Below are positions 1 to 12,800 of a DNA stretch of 64,000 nucleotides, piece after piece. The position numbers and the translations under genes were made by a program. Origin of the DNA: Acholoe squamosa (Eukaryota > Annelida > Polychaeta > Phyllodocida > Polynoidae); NCBI GenBank assembly GCA_949317995.1, contig OX439046.1, positions 56,027,774 through 56,091,773 on the forward strand. The letters run 5' to 3'. Positions within the stretch are counted from its first letter, which is position 1; every line of letters begins with the position of its first letter. Below the pieces are notes generated by a model, which saw nothing but the letters and a program-made list of their open reading frames with translations, made no database searches and was not told the origin of the DNA.

Positions 1-1
1 A

Positions 2-124
2 CAGACAGAGTCGCTGCAGTCTACAGCAATTGACAGGCGACGTCTGACAGCTGACGAAGAAATTGACCACTTTTGTCTGCAACAGATCTCAGACAGTCTG
101 TCAGGCATTCGCATCAGGAAATAG
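2..124 (+). CDS. possible 3'-terminal coding exon of an upstream gene (partial)
   Basis: An open frame enters from the window edge and runs 40 codons to a TAG at 122-124. The residues are mixed and mostly polar, ending in GIRIRK, which is more protein-like than random AT-rich sequence. An AATAAA at 316-321 could be its poly(A) signal, placing the gene end about 470 bp before the DAXX start codon. I recognise no domain. It could equally be a chance open stretch, because the upstream part is not visible. Confidence 0.3.
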   Translation, partial: QTESLQSTAIDRRRLTADEEIDHFCLQQISDSLSGIRIRK

Positions 125-718
125 TAGACTGAGTAATGGATCACACCCTTTATTAAAGGTGCAAGGACACTGAGGCATAGGGTGCAGCAATGTAGAGTGC
201 AGTGTTGCCGAAAACTTTTTCTCAATGCAGGCCATAGTGGCCTGCATCTTGGCATGTTACGCAGGTCATTTACCTCTTACGCAGCCATATGAATTTTGAT
301 ATTTTAAGGTACATTAATAAACCTCATTATAGTTTTATGATAACTTAAAAGAAATGGAAATATATATGATATAAAAACAATTTTACAAATATATGGCCCT
401 ATCTTCACTTCTACTTGGCTGATTTGAGATTTTTTTGTCACCATAAGAAGCTGAGATTATGACAGGCAATTCTGGCCTGCGTGATAAGCCTAAGCCCCTA
501 TACCGGCCATTGAGATTCTATGCCAGTGTGCCAGCGTCATTTTGGAAACACTGAGGGTGAGAAGACAATTGGTGTGCAGTTATGTAGGGTGCAAATACAT
601 TTAGCCTCAGGGAGTGGGCATTATTTAGGTTCAGCCTTGAAGGGGGGGGGGGCATTTAAGGTATATGATTGGGACCTTTAGGGCGCAGAGGACTAACTCA
701 TCCCATGTTTGTTTTCAG
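125..718. other. intergenic / 5' region of DAXX
   Basis: This is a gene-free stretch. It holds an AATAAA at 316-321, a G-run near 642-651 and, at 709-718, a pyrimidine tract ending in CAG that looks like a splice acceptor for the first coding DAXX exon. A non-coding first exon and promoter of DAXX should lie here or left of the window, but I cannot locate them. No TATA box or other promoter element stands out. Confidence 0.4.
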
Positions 719-829
719 ATTGATATAGCGTGGCACAAATGGAACCAATGACGTGACAGACTGCTGGATGACAGGTCAATGACGTAAGTCATGACGGACA
801 ACATGGATCCTGCTGAGCAGAGAAAGAAG
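719..829 (+). CDS. DAXX: DAXX first coding exon with part of the 5' UTR
   Basis: The exon follows an acceptor TTTTCAG ending at 718 and ends at AAG|GTATGT (829/830). Coding starts at ATG 791 and gives 13 residues, MTDNMDPAEQRKK. An in-frame TAA just upstream fixes this start. Because the exon begins with an acceptor, the 5' UTR is itself spliced. Human DAXX has an N-terminal SIM (IIVLDDDD); I see no equivalent in these residues. Confidence 0.7.
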
Positions 830-3800
830 GTATGTGACCCATTCACTCTGAACGTCCATCAGAGATGGATACCAGTAGTGTCCCTATTTATATGTTAATG
901 ATTTGGCAACATAAGATCACTGATCCATTCCCATGTGAGGATCAGCGGTTGTAAAAAAAAATGCAGTAATAGGTAAACAATGTCTCTCTTTAGTTGCATG
1001 CTATGATAAATGTGTTTTGTTCATTTAATAATACTCTGAAAAATATCAATCAAAATAACTTTTTTCTTCCAACATCCTAGCAGTCTGGTATTCAGGTATC
1101 CTTCTTGATTCTATTTCAGTTCATGAAATTGTGTAAAGCTGCAACAGATAATGACACAGCAGTACTGCAGCTTATAGAGAAGCGCTTCAGCAAGGCAGAC
1201 ACGAACTTCCTGGCGTCACAAGAGTGCGCCCTTGCACTGCAACATGCTGCTCATAATATCAAGGCGGACAGGAACAATAAGTTTGTGTATATCAAGAAGT
1301 TCATGTCTCTGCTGAAAGCCAATGCTGGAAAGAAGCGGAAAAATAATGACAGAGAACATGAGTCCGACAGCAGTGAGCCAACGGCTAAACGGCTCAAGAA
1401 GGTCGGGAATATCGAGTACAGTGACGGCAGCGAGAGTGGCCCGGGAGGGAGTGAGAAACACAAAAGCAAAGAGAAAGAAAAGAAAAAGAGTATAACTCAA
1501 GGAGAAAGCGATTCAGACACGGAGCCCCTTGTTATAGCAGCAGATGATATCAAGCAATTTCCTAAATCTGATGAGAAAGCAAAGAGCAAAGAAAATGCAA
1601 AGAAGAAGGCAGACAGAGAGTCGGATACAGAACCTCTGAGTCTAGGCAATGTTGAAACCAAAGACTCTCCGAAAAGTGGGAGAAAATCAAATAGCGTAAG
1701 TCCAACAGCTAAACAGGTAAAGGACCAAAATCCAACTAAAGACTGCTCTGGTGATCAACAGTTGACCATACTTCCACTCACACCTGTCAAAAAGAGTTCA
1801 CCAGAAAAAACAGACCCTGGTATTCCAGCATCATACGTATCTCCAACTGCACGTTATAAATATTGTCACGTTGCAGAACTAAGACTGACTGATGACAAGT
1901 CTTCCACATCCTCGGTAAAGATTTCCAATGACAATATCATCACACATATACCGAGAAGGAAGGTCGCAAGGATTGTTCTCAATCCTCTTACACCAGAAAA
2001 ACTACCCAATGGCAAAACTGCTGTGATTATACCTAAAGACAGTCGGCGAACAGCAGAAGACAGTGTACAGGGTGATAGAAGCCCAGGGGCAGCAGTGAAA
2101 TCCCCTGGCCCTGAGTATGTTTATGTCAATTTAGATTCTAGTCAAGAGCTGGTATGTGAGAAAGGGAAGAAGGCGGTAGACGACGCAGACAGCGATGTCT
2201 TGTCCGAGGATGCCTCCATCCCAGATGACAAAGATGCTAACGACCAACCTGATGAAGACGAACAGGAGGATGACGTGCCGGAGGAGAAACCAGAGCAGGA
2301 GGAAGATGATGAGGAGGATGGACCAGCACCCGTGAAAGGCTCAAAGAAGCAGCTGAAGAAGCTAGAAGTCTTGCTCGAAGTATGTAATTTCTCTTAGATC
2401 ACCCAAATTGACTGATATTAAATGGGCTAGGGGACATGACTTCACAAGTCACCATATGTTATCCAGCCTGAAAAAAAAAGATCATTTCCTGCACTGAAAA
2501 ATCATGTTTTTGCACTGTATCAAGAGAATCATCTAACATTATAAGAGACGTTAAGAATATTCTTCAGAAAAAGCAGTTTATAAACAAAGCAATGTCTTTC
2601 TCTGAATGGTTATATATACCTCGCCTCTGTTAAGATTACGGAGATAAAAGGGCTGTAAATATTCCCGAAACCCTCTTTTGGTTTAATAAAAAATCCATTG
2701 TGTTTTCTGCTCAACGTTTCTGAGCTTGTGCTCCTTCAGGACAATTTAATTGCATAACAAGATTAGTACATTGAGTACATTGTCATTTCTGGAGCCCTTT
2801 TACTATATGCTATATATCCACTATTTCTTATCGCAGTCACATAGCATTTAACAATTTTTCTCGTTTTAGAGATGTTGGGTGTTTTAGTCTGGCAGGATTC
2901 GTGTGCAACTTTCAGGCATGGTGTTCTTCAGGATATATCCAAAATCTCCGATATTTGAAGACTAAATTGGTCATCCTTGTGATTTTCACAGATTCAATGA
3001 GAAAACGATTTAACATTTATAAGGGGTTTGTCTTAAACTTTCCAGGATTCTATACTATAAGATCCATCTCAAATACTACCCCAGGGGCACCATCTTGGAC
3101 TTTTCTTCAAAACCCAATCCCATGCCTGAAGTTTATCATTTTAAAAGGAACAATAAATTCTGTTCATTTAGAAAATAAGTCGAGAGATAAGAAAATTGGA
3201 GAGCCGAGAATTGACGCTGGATGAGCTGCAGGATGACAACTCAGCCTACGCCATGGAGGACCGATACAAGAAAAAATTCTGCAAGGTTTGTTTATTATGC
3301 TAGAATAGATATGGTGTTTAAGATTAGTTGGTGCAGCACAAGACCAGTAAAGCTGAAAGGCGCGACACTATTATTCTCATAATATTTTTTAAGGAATTCT
3401 ATTTTGTCAAGGAAATGGTCAGGGAATTCCGATATGAGAAAATTGTGGAAACTAGGTCTCTGAGTTTGATGAGTGATTTTGAGCCCGAGGTTTAAAGTAG
3501 ACATACTGCAATACCTCGTGTATAAGTTGGACCTGCAAATAAGGCACACTCTTACTTTGATAGAAGCAAGCATGGAATAGCAGACTGTGTACTAAATCAA
3601 ATACTTCCTCACCTTCATCTGACTTAATAACAGGGGTGTGAAATATCAGACTTTCATCTTCACCAGGACAGTTCCTGAGATTTGCTCAGATCCACTGAGA
3701 AAATATTTTAGTATAAGGGGGGGGGGAGGCGTTGCCTCTTTATTGGCCTGTCTGGGGATGCCTAGCAGATCAATATATAGCATGCTAAAATTCACAATTT

Positions 3801-6800
3801 CTGTTCTAGATTGTATAAAATTTTCCTGGGGGGGGGGCATGACCCCAGACCCCCGTATAGGCTTGCGCTTGCCCAAGCATGGTGCATGGTCTCATTCAAG
3901 CATGCGGCATCTTCAGACTAAATCACTTTTTGCATTTCACACCCCTGCAAAAAAAATTTAAGCGCATGGTCAGTGATTGTTCTCATATATATAAGAATGG
4001 TAAATTTTTTATACAATGCTACAGTATGGTAGTTATGAGTCTTGAGATATAACCTCTTTCCTTAGGTTTGGGATAAATACTGTGAAGTTGCTGGAAGACC
4101 ACCCACAACGGGACGCCCAACAGAACGCAGGTTCAGATTTGAAGGTAGATACAACCTTTTAATTTCACTGTCACAATACAAGTGGGAAAAGTTCTGATGA
4201 TGATCTTGAAATTCACTACTATCTGTTGTATATTGGCATGGGGGTAGCAGTACAAGTTTTCCGTGTGCCTCGATCCGATTGCACAGTTACACTTATTACA
4301 AATTCACAATTGGTATGTTTTCTGCTGGTCTTATTTCCCCTCTTGTTCATCTCTATGTATTTGGCACATCTTCTTTCGTATTGGTGTCATGCATTTTTTA
4401 TAATGCATTTGAAAACTTTTATAAGGCATTAAAAAATATTTAAACGATTCCTTACCCTTAACCCATGGGACTATAGTTGGTAAGTTATTCCATATATGTA
4501 TATTATTTTGATTTAAATTGCCTCCCACATAATATATCCCTGAATGACCCTTTGTATAAACTTAATTGCAGTCTCAAAAATCCTATTTTGCAGTCTTGTT
4601 AATGTTGTGTTTCACATATGATTTTCGTTTTCATTAACATGTAATTTATTTGTCATGCTCCTGTCTGTTTAGGCTATTAATCACACAATTGATTCTAGAT
4701 TGAGCTTTGAGGTCAGATGATGCAGGGCTCTGGTACTTAAGCTTATGGTTGCTGTGTGGGTTTTCCTTCAGAACCTTTGGCATCTTTTGAGTCTGTCTAT
4801 CATCTATCAAAACTATTAGAAGACTTAGGTCATTAAAACAAGATTAAATCTGACCCTACTGGACGCAAATCAAATTTTATCCAGCAGGTCAATGTTTGGA
4901 TCACAATGTTTACTTGATAGGAATTTTTTTTTTTATCGTTGAAGCAGACAGCTGGTCTTTGATATGCTTCAAGTTCTATGGCTTTGGGGCCGATGTGGTG
5001 GAAAGTATAAACGCGTGGGCCAGTTTAAGATGAAGCTAAAAATCACTGCTCATTTCACAAACACTACTGTTACCGGGTTCATTGTCAAGTCGAAATGAAT
5101 GTCAGTGTCATTTTAATGATTCTACTATATTTGTATATTATATCATCTTAGATTCTTAGATATTATAGTTAGTGCCCCAATTGCATTTCTGTAAAGGTTT
5201 ATTGAACACACTTAGTTGTGCAGTATGAGTGTTGATAGTTGTTGCCATACAAGTACATGGACATCAATAAATAGATTTGTTCCTTGGAATCTACCACAAA
5301 CAATTTATGTGCCATATACTGATTTACGTGGTTCTCAGGTCGTATGTAGACTGGAATATGTCTATACCTAGCCAAACAGTCTAACTCAGTGCATTTCTCT
5401 ACTTCCTTTCCTTGTCACTCTCTCCAGCTCAAACTAAGACTTGCTACAATTACTGTGTGCCAACCCTATTAGGGTGGCATGATACCTCAAAAGTGAAGTT
5501 CCTATCCCATGATGCACCAATCACTGATACCGCATGGGTGCATCACGACTCCCGGTCAGCCTGAAATCACCCTATACTATAGGCTCTGGATAATTTTCAG
5601 TGTGGTACTGGTTAATTACTCGTTACCACTGTTTCCATGTATCATGCCAAATATTGTGTATTAAATTGCATGAAGGAAAACCTCGCTTATCTAGATGAGA
5701 GTTTTTAGGCCAAAAGAACATTTCTGCTCAGAGATTTCTTTCTGATTGGCTTCTTAAAGTTGTTAGCACCAGAATGAATGATCAGAATCTTGACTTTTCT
5801 ATCTGTAGGCACACGTTATCCCGAGGTGAACAAGAAAATTGAGCGTTTTGTGAACAAGAAGCACATCTTCCCTGACTACCATGACATCCGCGATATCGTT
5901 GGGAAATGCAACAAGAAGTTTCAACTCCGCCTCAAGTATGTAGATTTACTAGATTTGGCCTCTTTATGAATATTATTATGAGTCATAGACAATGCCTTAC
6001 TTCAAGTAAAAAGGAAAAGTCAATTGCATATTGAGATTTTTGGTACTTGATTCCTATGTGGTTTAAGGAATAAAAAAAAACTCGGGGTAAATGTATAAGT
6101 ATATCAATATGGCACATGAGGTAACTAGAGCTTGACCCAAGATGTTAGAGAAAGAAAAAAAAATGGAAAAGGTCTCCTATTCATTAATAACCATTAACTG
6201 TACTATCCCTCAGATCTTCTGCAGCAGACAATCTGGCACGAGAAGCCTTCACAGTGGTTGGCAATGAGCTGCAGAAACGTCGCATGTTGGACTTCTCCGA
6301 CGATTTTGAATCCCGCCTGGATGAACCACTCAGGTAGATGAGCTCGCACTTTAAGAGAGAAAGTGTCTGCATCATGTTTTGCGTTAAAGCTGGATTTGCG
6401 TTTGAGGATCAAATGTAAGCTTCTACAATTCAAAGAAAAATGAGTGAGGCCAGTTTTCAACAATTTTTTAATTAACTTCTGAGTGTATGTTGGTACGTTT
6501 GTTGGTTGCATCTTTTATTTCAATAAAAAATCGAAAAATAAAGCCAACCTTCTGTACCCTTCTTTCTCAGGCCATACAGTGACCCAGCGTTATATGACCG
6601 AGGCCTTCGTGACAAGCTCGATAAGAATAAAAAGACATTCAAGAGTAGAATGTCGGATGTGAGTGATTCTATTATAATGTGTAACAATGATCAAAACCAC
6701 CATCCCGTGTGTATAGTAGTATTTACTAGGAGATAGTGAGTTCTGCTCTTAACTTCATTTTATTGAAATATTTGCAATGTCTACATCATATATTCCATTC

Positions 6801-9800
6801 CCTCTATTCCCGTGAGATGGAGATGGCCGTCAGTAGCATTTTGTTAGATTTTAAGGCAAATTCTAAGTCATGAAATTTCTATTCTCGCACTTTCATAAGC
6901 TCACCAATAATTTAATTTGATTTGAAAGATTTTTTAAGCAATTGTTATGTTACTTTTTAGGTTCTTGAGAAGTATGCGCGTAAGCAGGATGACGGAGATG
7001 ATGGTGAGGACTCCGAGGAGGAGGAAGAAAACGAGGAAGAGGCGCAAAGTGAAGGGGATGCAGAAAGTAAGGCATGTTTCTGTATCTTTTAGTTAAACTT
7101 CACTCTGGCCACATCAAATACAGCTAGACATTGATAGTCCCCCCCCCCCTCCTTGCAGACAAAACCATGGATGATATATTTCGTGGATGTCACCGTATAT
7201 CGCGGACTATCAAGTCATATTCATGTGCTAATCGAATAGAACTGTCCCAGCCAAAGTCTGACTGATCCTCTGTATGGCGGACTATCAAGGAACAGACTAT
7301 CAAGGGCTGACTGTGTTTGGTTGACCTATGACTTTCCTGTACCCTTATTTTAGCCTTTTCCTATTATTTTTTTCTCTTTTCATTCGTAAATAAGAAAATT
7401 CCGGCATAATTTCGAGAGATTTTGATCAGAGTGACGATTGCCTGATAAGATTGCAGAAAAAAATTCCCACTTTTAATCTGTAAACACAATTACCCTTAAG
7501 CCCCATATTTCAGACCTATAATTCTTTGTAGATAATACCATGCCAAATTAATGTCGATTTAAGCAGTTGTAATGTGTAAGGATCTAGAATGAACTTACTA
7601 TGTTCAAAATATTAAGTTCATATCCCCTAACAAGCGCTTTCTCCCTCTCTTTTTGTCACATTTTAGACTAGAATTGAACAAGACAATTCCAATTTTGAGG
7701 CCCAATTAAACTTTAAGCTACTAGACAAACATGTCAGATATTTTTCAAGTGCACTTACATTGAAACGGTAACTGACTCTATGGCTTCATCTATGATGTAT
7801 GGGCCTTTTTTTCTTTCTTTTTCTTTTTTTCAAAGGCGTTTTATAGTGTAAGCTTTTATTGTGGAGATATATGGTGAATAAATGAAAGATGTGCATGAAA
7901 AGAAAAAGAGTTTTATTAACCCAGAAATAAAAACCTTTCCAAACTTGACTTGAACTTGAACTACAGAAGAAAGCGGCCCAGACACTAGCAGTGCAGCTCG
8001 CGGTAACTAGGTTAATGGAATTATCTTCATTCATTATACATTTACAATGTTCTTGTTAGGTAGAATAAGCTAAACATGCCGTATCTCTCCATTTAAATTT
8101 TGTATTAACAGAGCCCCGGATAAAAAAAAAAAATCACACCTGCCTAAAAGATGGATTGTAAATGACTACTCCTGACCAATGGAAGAAATTTTCTGATTGA
8201 GTGCTTCTGGTTTCTTTTTCAAAATTTGTGTATACAGAAACAAACTTATGTAGCTTGTCTTTCTCTTTAGATTTCATTGTAATCTCGGTTTTTATATTGA
8301 TTAATGGGTGTTATGGACATAATCAATCTTGTCATTGTTGATTTCATCAAGTGGTGAAAGTAAGGGTTAAAACTGGAAATTCTGATCGTGAGTTGCAGTT
8401 ATTTTAGCATGTAACGTTTTTTACTGCTGAGAACTTTGTTGGTGCCCTGCTCACTCTAGTGATGTGTATGGGGTGGCACCACAATGTCCTGTTTGTGGCA
8501 TTCCTATCCCAGCCCTCCCCTCCCCCCCCCCCCTTAAAGAAAAGTATCGTAATGCAGTGAAGCAGTCCAGTTTTTACAATAAAACATCAGATGGCACTAC
8601 AGTCAAACACATGTTACAAGGAATCTCTGTAAAAAGTAATCCTTATCATGAAGTCCTCATCCTAAGGTAGCCTAGGAACCATTGTTAATCAGGTTCGAGC
8701 ACTAAGATGGTTGTCTCGTCGAATTATTTCTGATTACATAATCGAATCCAACAATCCAGTAAACTACTGCAGATGTGACAATGATGACATCTTTTGAGAC
8801 AATCAGCAGGGTCGGCAAAAGAACATGGAACATTGTGTCAAACATTGGGCAAAATATTTCAATCTCAAGAGCTGAACAGTGTTACGCCCTAGTGAAAACT
8901 GTATACCATAGTGGTACTGACTGTCCTCATCCATGTTTTAACACTCAAAAGTGTAAGACTCCCAATCATATAACATAATTAAATGAATAAGAGGTAGCTG
9001 GTAACAAAATGCTGAGCAGAATTATAGCTAGAATTATTACTGAAAACTAAATAGTTAAAATTCGCGCTGTGTCACCAAAAGAAATTGTGCTTTGTCATAA
9101 AATTTGCATCAAATTGGCAAATACTGCCCAAAAAGAAATTACCCTACCCCTCGGGAATAGAGTGAAAAAAAAAATGCCCCCCCCCCCTCTAAAATAGGAT
9201 GAAAAAAAATGACCCCCCCCCCTCCTCTCTGAATTCCTCCCAAAAAAATTACCCCCCCCCCCCTTCATTTGGTCATCCGCCCCTGCCATAAATAAAGAAC
9301 GCTCCCTAAGTTCAAGTAGTTAGCCAGCATCAATTGGATGAGTAGGCTCGTCCAGTGCAACTTCAAAACACTCAAGCAAGTATATGTATCCTCAGGCACA
9401 TGTGTCCTCAGATACATGTGTCTTCAGGCACATGTGTCCCCCTCCACTACCTCATACATGACCACGGTTATGCCCCTATGTAGTTGATAAACTACCATAA
9501 GAGGTAGAGTGGGGTATTTGTTCTTTGCCTTTACAATGCCCAAGTAACAGATTCAATTATTAGGAGTCCAAAGTGGCATGGCATTGCTTTATTTGGAGTC
9601 TTAGGACCATAAACAAGCGTGCCATTGCAATATTAGGATCCCAGCCACGTAGCATTGATATATTTGGAGGAGTTACTGTTTCCTGCAGATGCACGGGGCG
9701 TCAATAGTGCTGCCAATTGGTGTGGGAGGATAGAGTATAGTTCTATTGTTCTGTAGTTCTATTATTCTATAGTATAGTTCGTTCTTTAGTATAATTTCAT

Positions 9801-12800
9801 AGTTTGTGTGTGTATTAAATCCCTCCTGCTGATAAAACTTTAGCTTATAATGATGGACATACGCACTCACAGTAGCATGGACTGCTGTAGACGGGCCTCC
9901 CCAGCCCCAGGCCATCTTTAAAAGGGGTCTATGTCTTGCTTTTCTATCCTCTCTGAGTGTGGGTGGTGTCCATATGCGCGGGCACTGGCACATATTCGTT
10001 CCTTGAATCTCCTCTTTCCTGTCCCCTCTTTCTTACATATGTCTGGTGTCCATATGCACGGGCACAGGCACATGTATTCCTTTGTGACGTGATGTCTAAT
10101 GTACTTTTTCCGCCATGAATATGACCTTAGCTGTCGGCTTGGCGTTAAACAACCATTACTCACTCACTCACTGCTGTAGAATTGGACTGCTCTATATCTA
10201 AAGGCAGAAATCAGCAATTCTATAATAATTTGGGTTACATACAATCTAGGGTTCTAAATGGAGAAATGCGGTATTGTAAGTTTTACAGTTTGCAGTGCTT
10301 TTCAACCTTTATTGGTTATACCATATTGAACTTCAATTATGCTATATACCGTAATCTCCCGCGTATAAGGCGCATCTTATACGCCAAACAAAATGCTGCT
10401 GGGTCTTATGTGTGGGAGGTAAATTACCTTGAGTTGGTGGTGCGCCTTATAGGGGGGTATTTTTACTATAGAACAGTACTAAACTGACAAAAATATGCCC
10501 TCAGGGGGGCGCCTTCTACACGAAACAGCCCCCTGTGAGTTGGGGGGGCGCCTTATACGCGAGCTGCGCCTTCTACGCGGGAGATTACGGTAGTGACATA
10601 CTGGCTAACACATTAGGCTACTCTTATATGGAACTAGTCTTATTATGTAAAATAACAAAACTAATACTTAATTAAAGTCCTATAGTTGAACACAATCGCA
10701 AACACTTTTGGCTATTTGTTATTGTCGGTGCAGCTGACTTAGTCAAATAATATTGATGAAATTCTAAATGCCATTTGCACAGTAAGCCTTATAGGCGCGG
10801 TAAATTTACTATAGAAAAGTACTAAAGTAGTTAAAATCAAACCCCAGCTGTACCCTACAGCCATTTCGTCAACTCAGGGTGCACCTTATACATGTGGGCA
10901 TTATATCCGAGGGACTATGGTAGTATTCCCTTTTGCCGTCATGCTGCATGATTGCTGCTTTAGCGAGTAACTTCCCAAACAGTATTCATGCAACATGTAC
11001 ATCATGCGACCCTATGAAGGTTGATCCGCTGTCAAAAGTCTGGCATGATGCCCCCAATTCAGTAGTGCTAATCCAATGTAAAATAACCTCGCCTATAAGA
11101 CACATAATGTTTAAGCACCCATGAGGCACAGATAGGGTATCCTTACGTATAAGACGCAGTTCATATAAGAGTATTTACAGTAGTAATGCCGACCGTTAAA
11201 CATATAGCATTAAGACATCATACTGTCCTTATATGAGTTAATGGCATGGTTCCAGACAGTTCATTAAATGGTGGTATCTTTTTTTTCTTTTTCTCAAAGG
11301 TGACATAGAGAATATGTTTATTCTGCCGATCACGTCTCCTGCCAAAATTAAAGCAGCTGCGGAGGCAGAACAGAAGCCTTCCACCTCTCACGGGCCTGAG
11401 GATGGAGTGAGTCCTACGGCGAGCGTCAAGAAGCCTGCTGAGACACATTCACCCACGGAACAAGACAGCTTCATGTCTGCATTCGGGCTCCAGGTCCGAT
11501 CCCGACAGGTTGAAAGTCCTCCAAAGGCTGATATCAAAGAAAACCTAAAGGAAAAGTTCAATAATCCTCCACAGGTCTCCAGGTGCGTGATCATGGAAAC
11601 GAGAGAAGAAAAGAGTACTCTGAAAGTTTCTTCAAGTGTGGATATAGGAAAGAAAAGGGAGCAAAGTATTCCAAAACATTCCACAGATGTTGAAACCGAT
11701 ACGAAAGACAGCCAAAGTATTCCTCAAGTTTCTGAAGATGTTGATGTAAATAGCAAAGTCGAGAAAATTCTCCCACAGGTTTATATGGATGTTGATATTG
11801 ATGAAAAAGACGAAGAAAGTATTCCAAGGGTCGTTATAGACCTTGTTGAAGAGGACGAGGAGAGTATTCCGCAGACTCATGAGGAAGTTGACCCTGCTGA
11901 AAAGGACACAAAAAGTACAAAACAGACTTGTAAGGATTCTGATGTCAATGTGGAGGAAAAGAAAAGCGCACCACAAGTATACAAGGAGGTGGACATCGAT
12001 GATGACTTGGAGTATGATCATAAATTAGACGATGATGAAGGAAATGAGCGACAGGTGTACAAAGAAGTAGATATTGATGAAGAGATGGAGGTAGATTACG
12101 AGTCCGAAGAAGACGAGGAAAACCAACGGCAGGTGTACAAGGAATTGGATATCGATGAGGATGCAGGAGTTGATGATGAATTAGAAGACGATGAAGAGAA
12201 CAAACGACAAGTTTACAAGGAATTGGATATCGACGAGATGTCAGATGGCAATATCAGCCACCCATCATCTCCTGTGAAGTGTTTAGAAACTGACAGACCG
12301 GACAGTGTTGAGAGCAAGAAGCGGGAACCTGAGGTTGCTGACAGCAGCCAAGATCTATTTGAAGATAGTGGTGATAATGATGTCCACTACCAGAAAATGG
12401 AGGATAGTCAAAGCCCAAAAATTATACCGTATGAGGAGAAATCACCCAATGGTACAAAGTATGGGAGTATTTCTTCCACCAAGGCACTTACTTATATTGA
12501 TGTAGCGGACGAGGACAGTTGCAATGTTAGCATCAATGGTGTTATAACAAAGGCAAATGTAGTAGAGGTAATAGCATCAGACGTTATCCAGTTATCAGAC
12601 GACTTGACTTCCAAATCATCGGTGTCTCAAATGGAGAGTATAGAGAGTTTGGGAAGTGTCGACAACCACAGGACAAAAAAAAGTTGTGATATTAAAGAGT
12701 CCAGTAAAGGAACTGAACAGGGTAATGACAGTGAGCACATTTATATGGAGAGAGGTACCTTAAGTCAGCCCATTAATATAGAGGGCAGCCAACAGTCTGA

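Larger units (their letters stand above)
7067..11299. other. DAXX intron 8, repeat-rich
   Basis: This 4.2-kb intron precedes the giant last exon. It holds C-rich and A-rich simple runs (7141-7151, 9150-9260), a SINE-like tail (about 9965-10165), a full 246-bp TACCGTAATC MITE (10347-10592) and decayed relatives of that MITE (about 10770-10925, 11085-11180). Short open frames are present, but none shows a domain or plausible splice context. Confidence 0.6.
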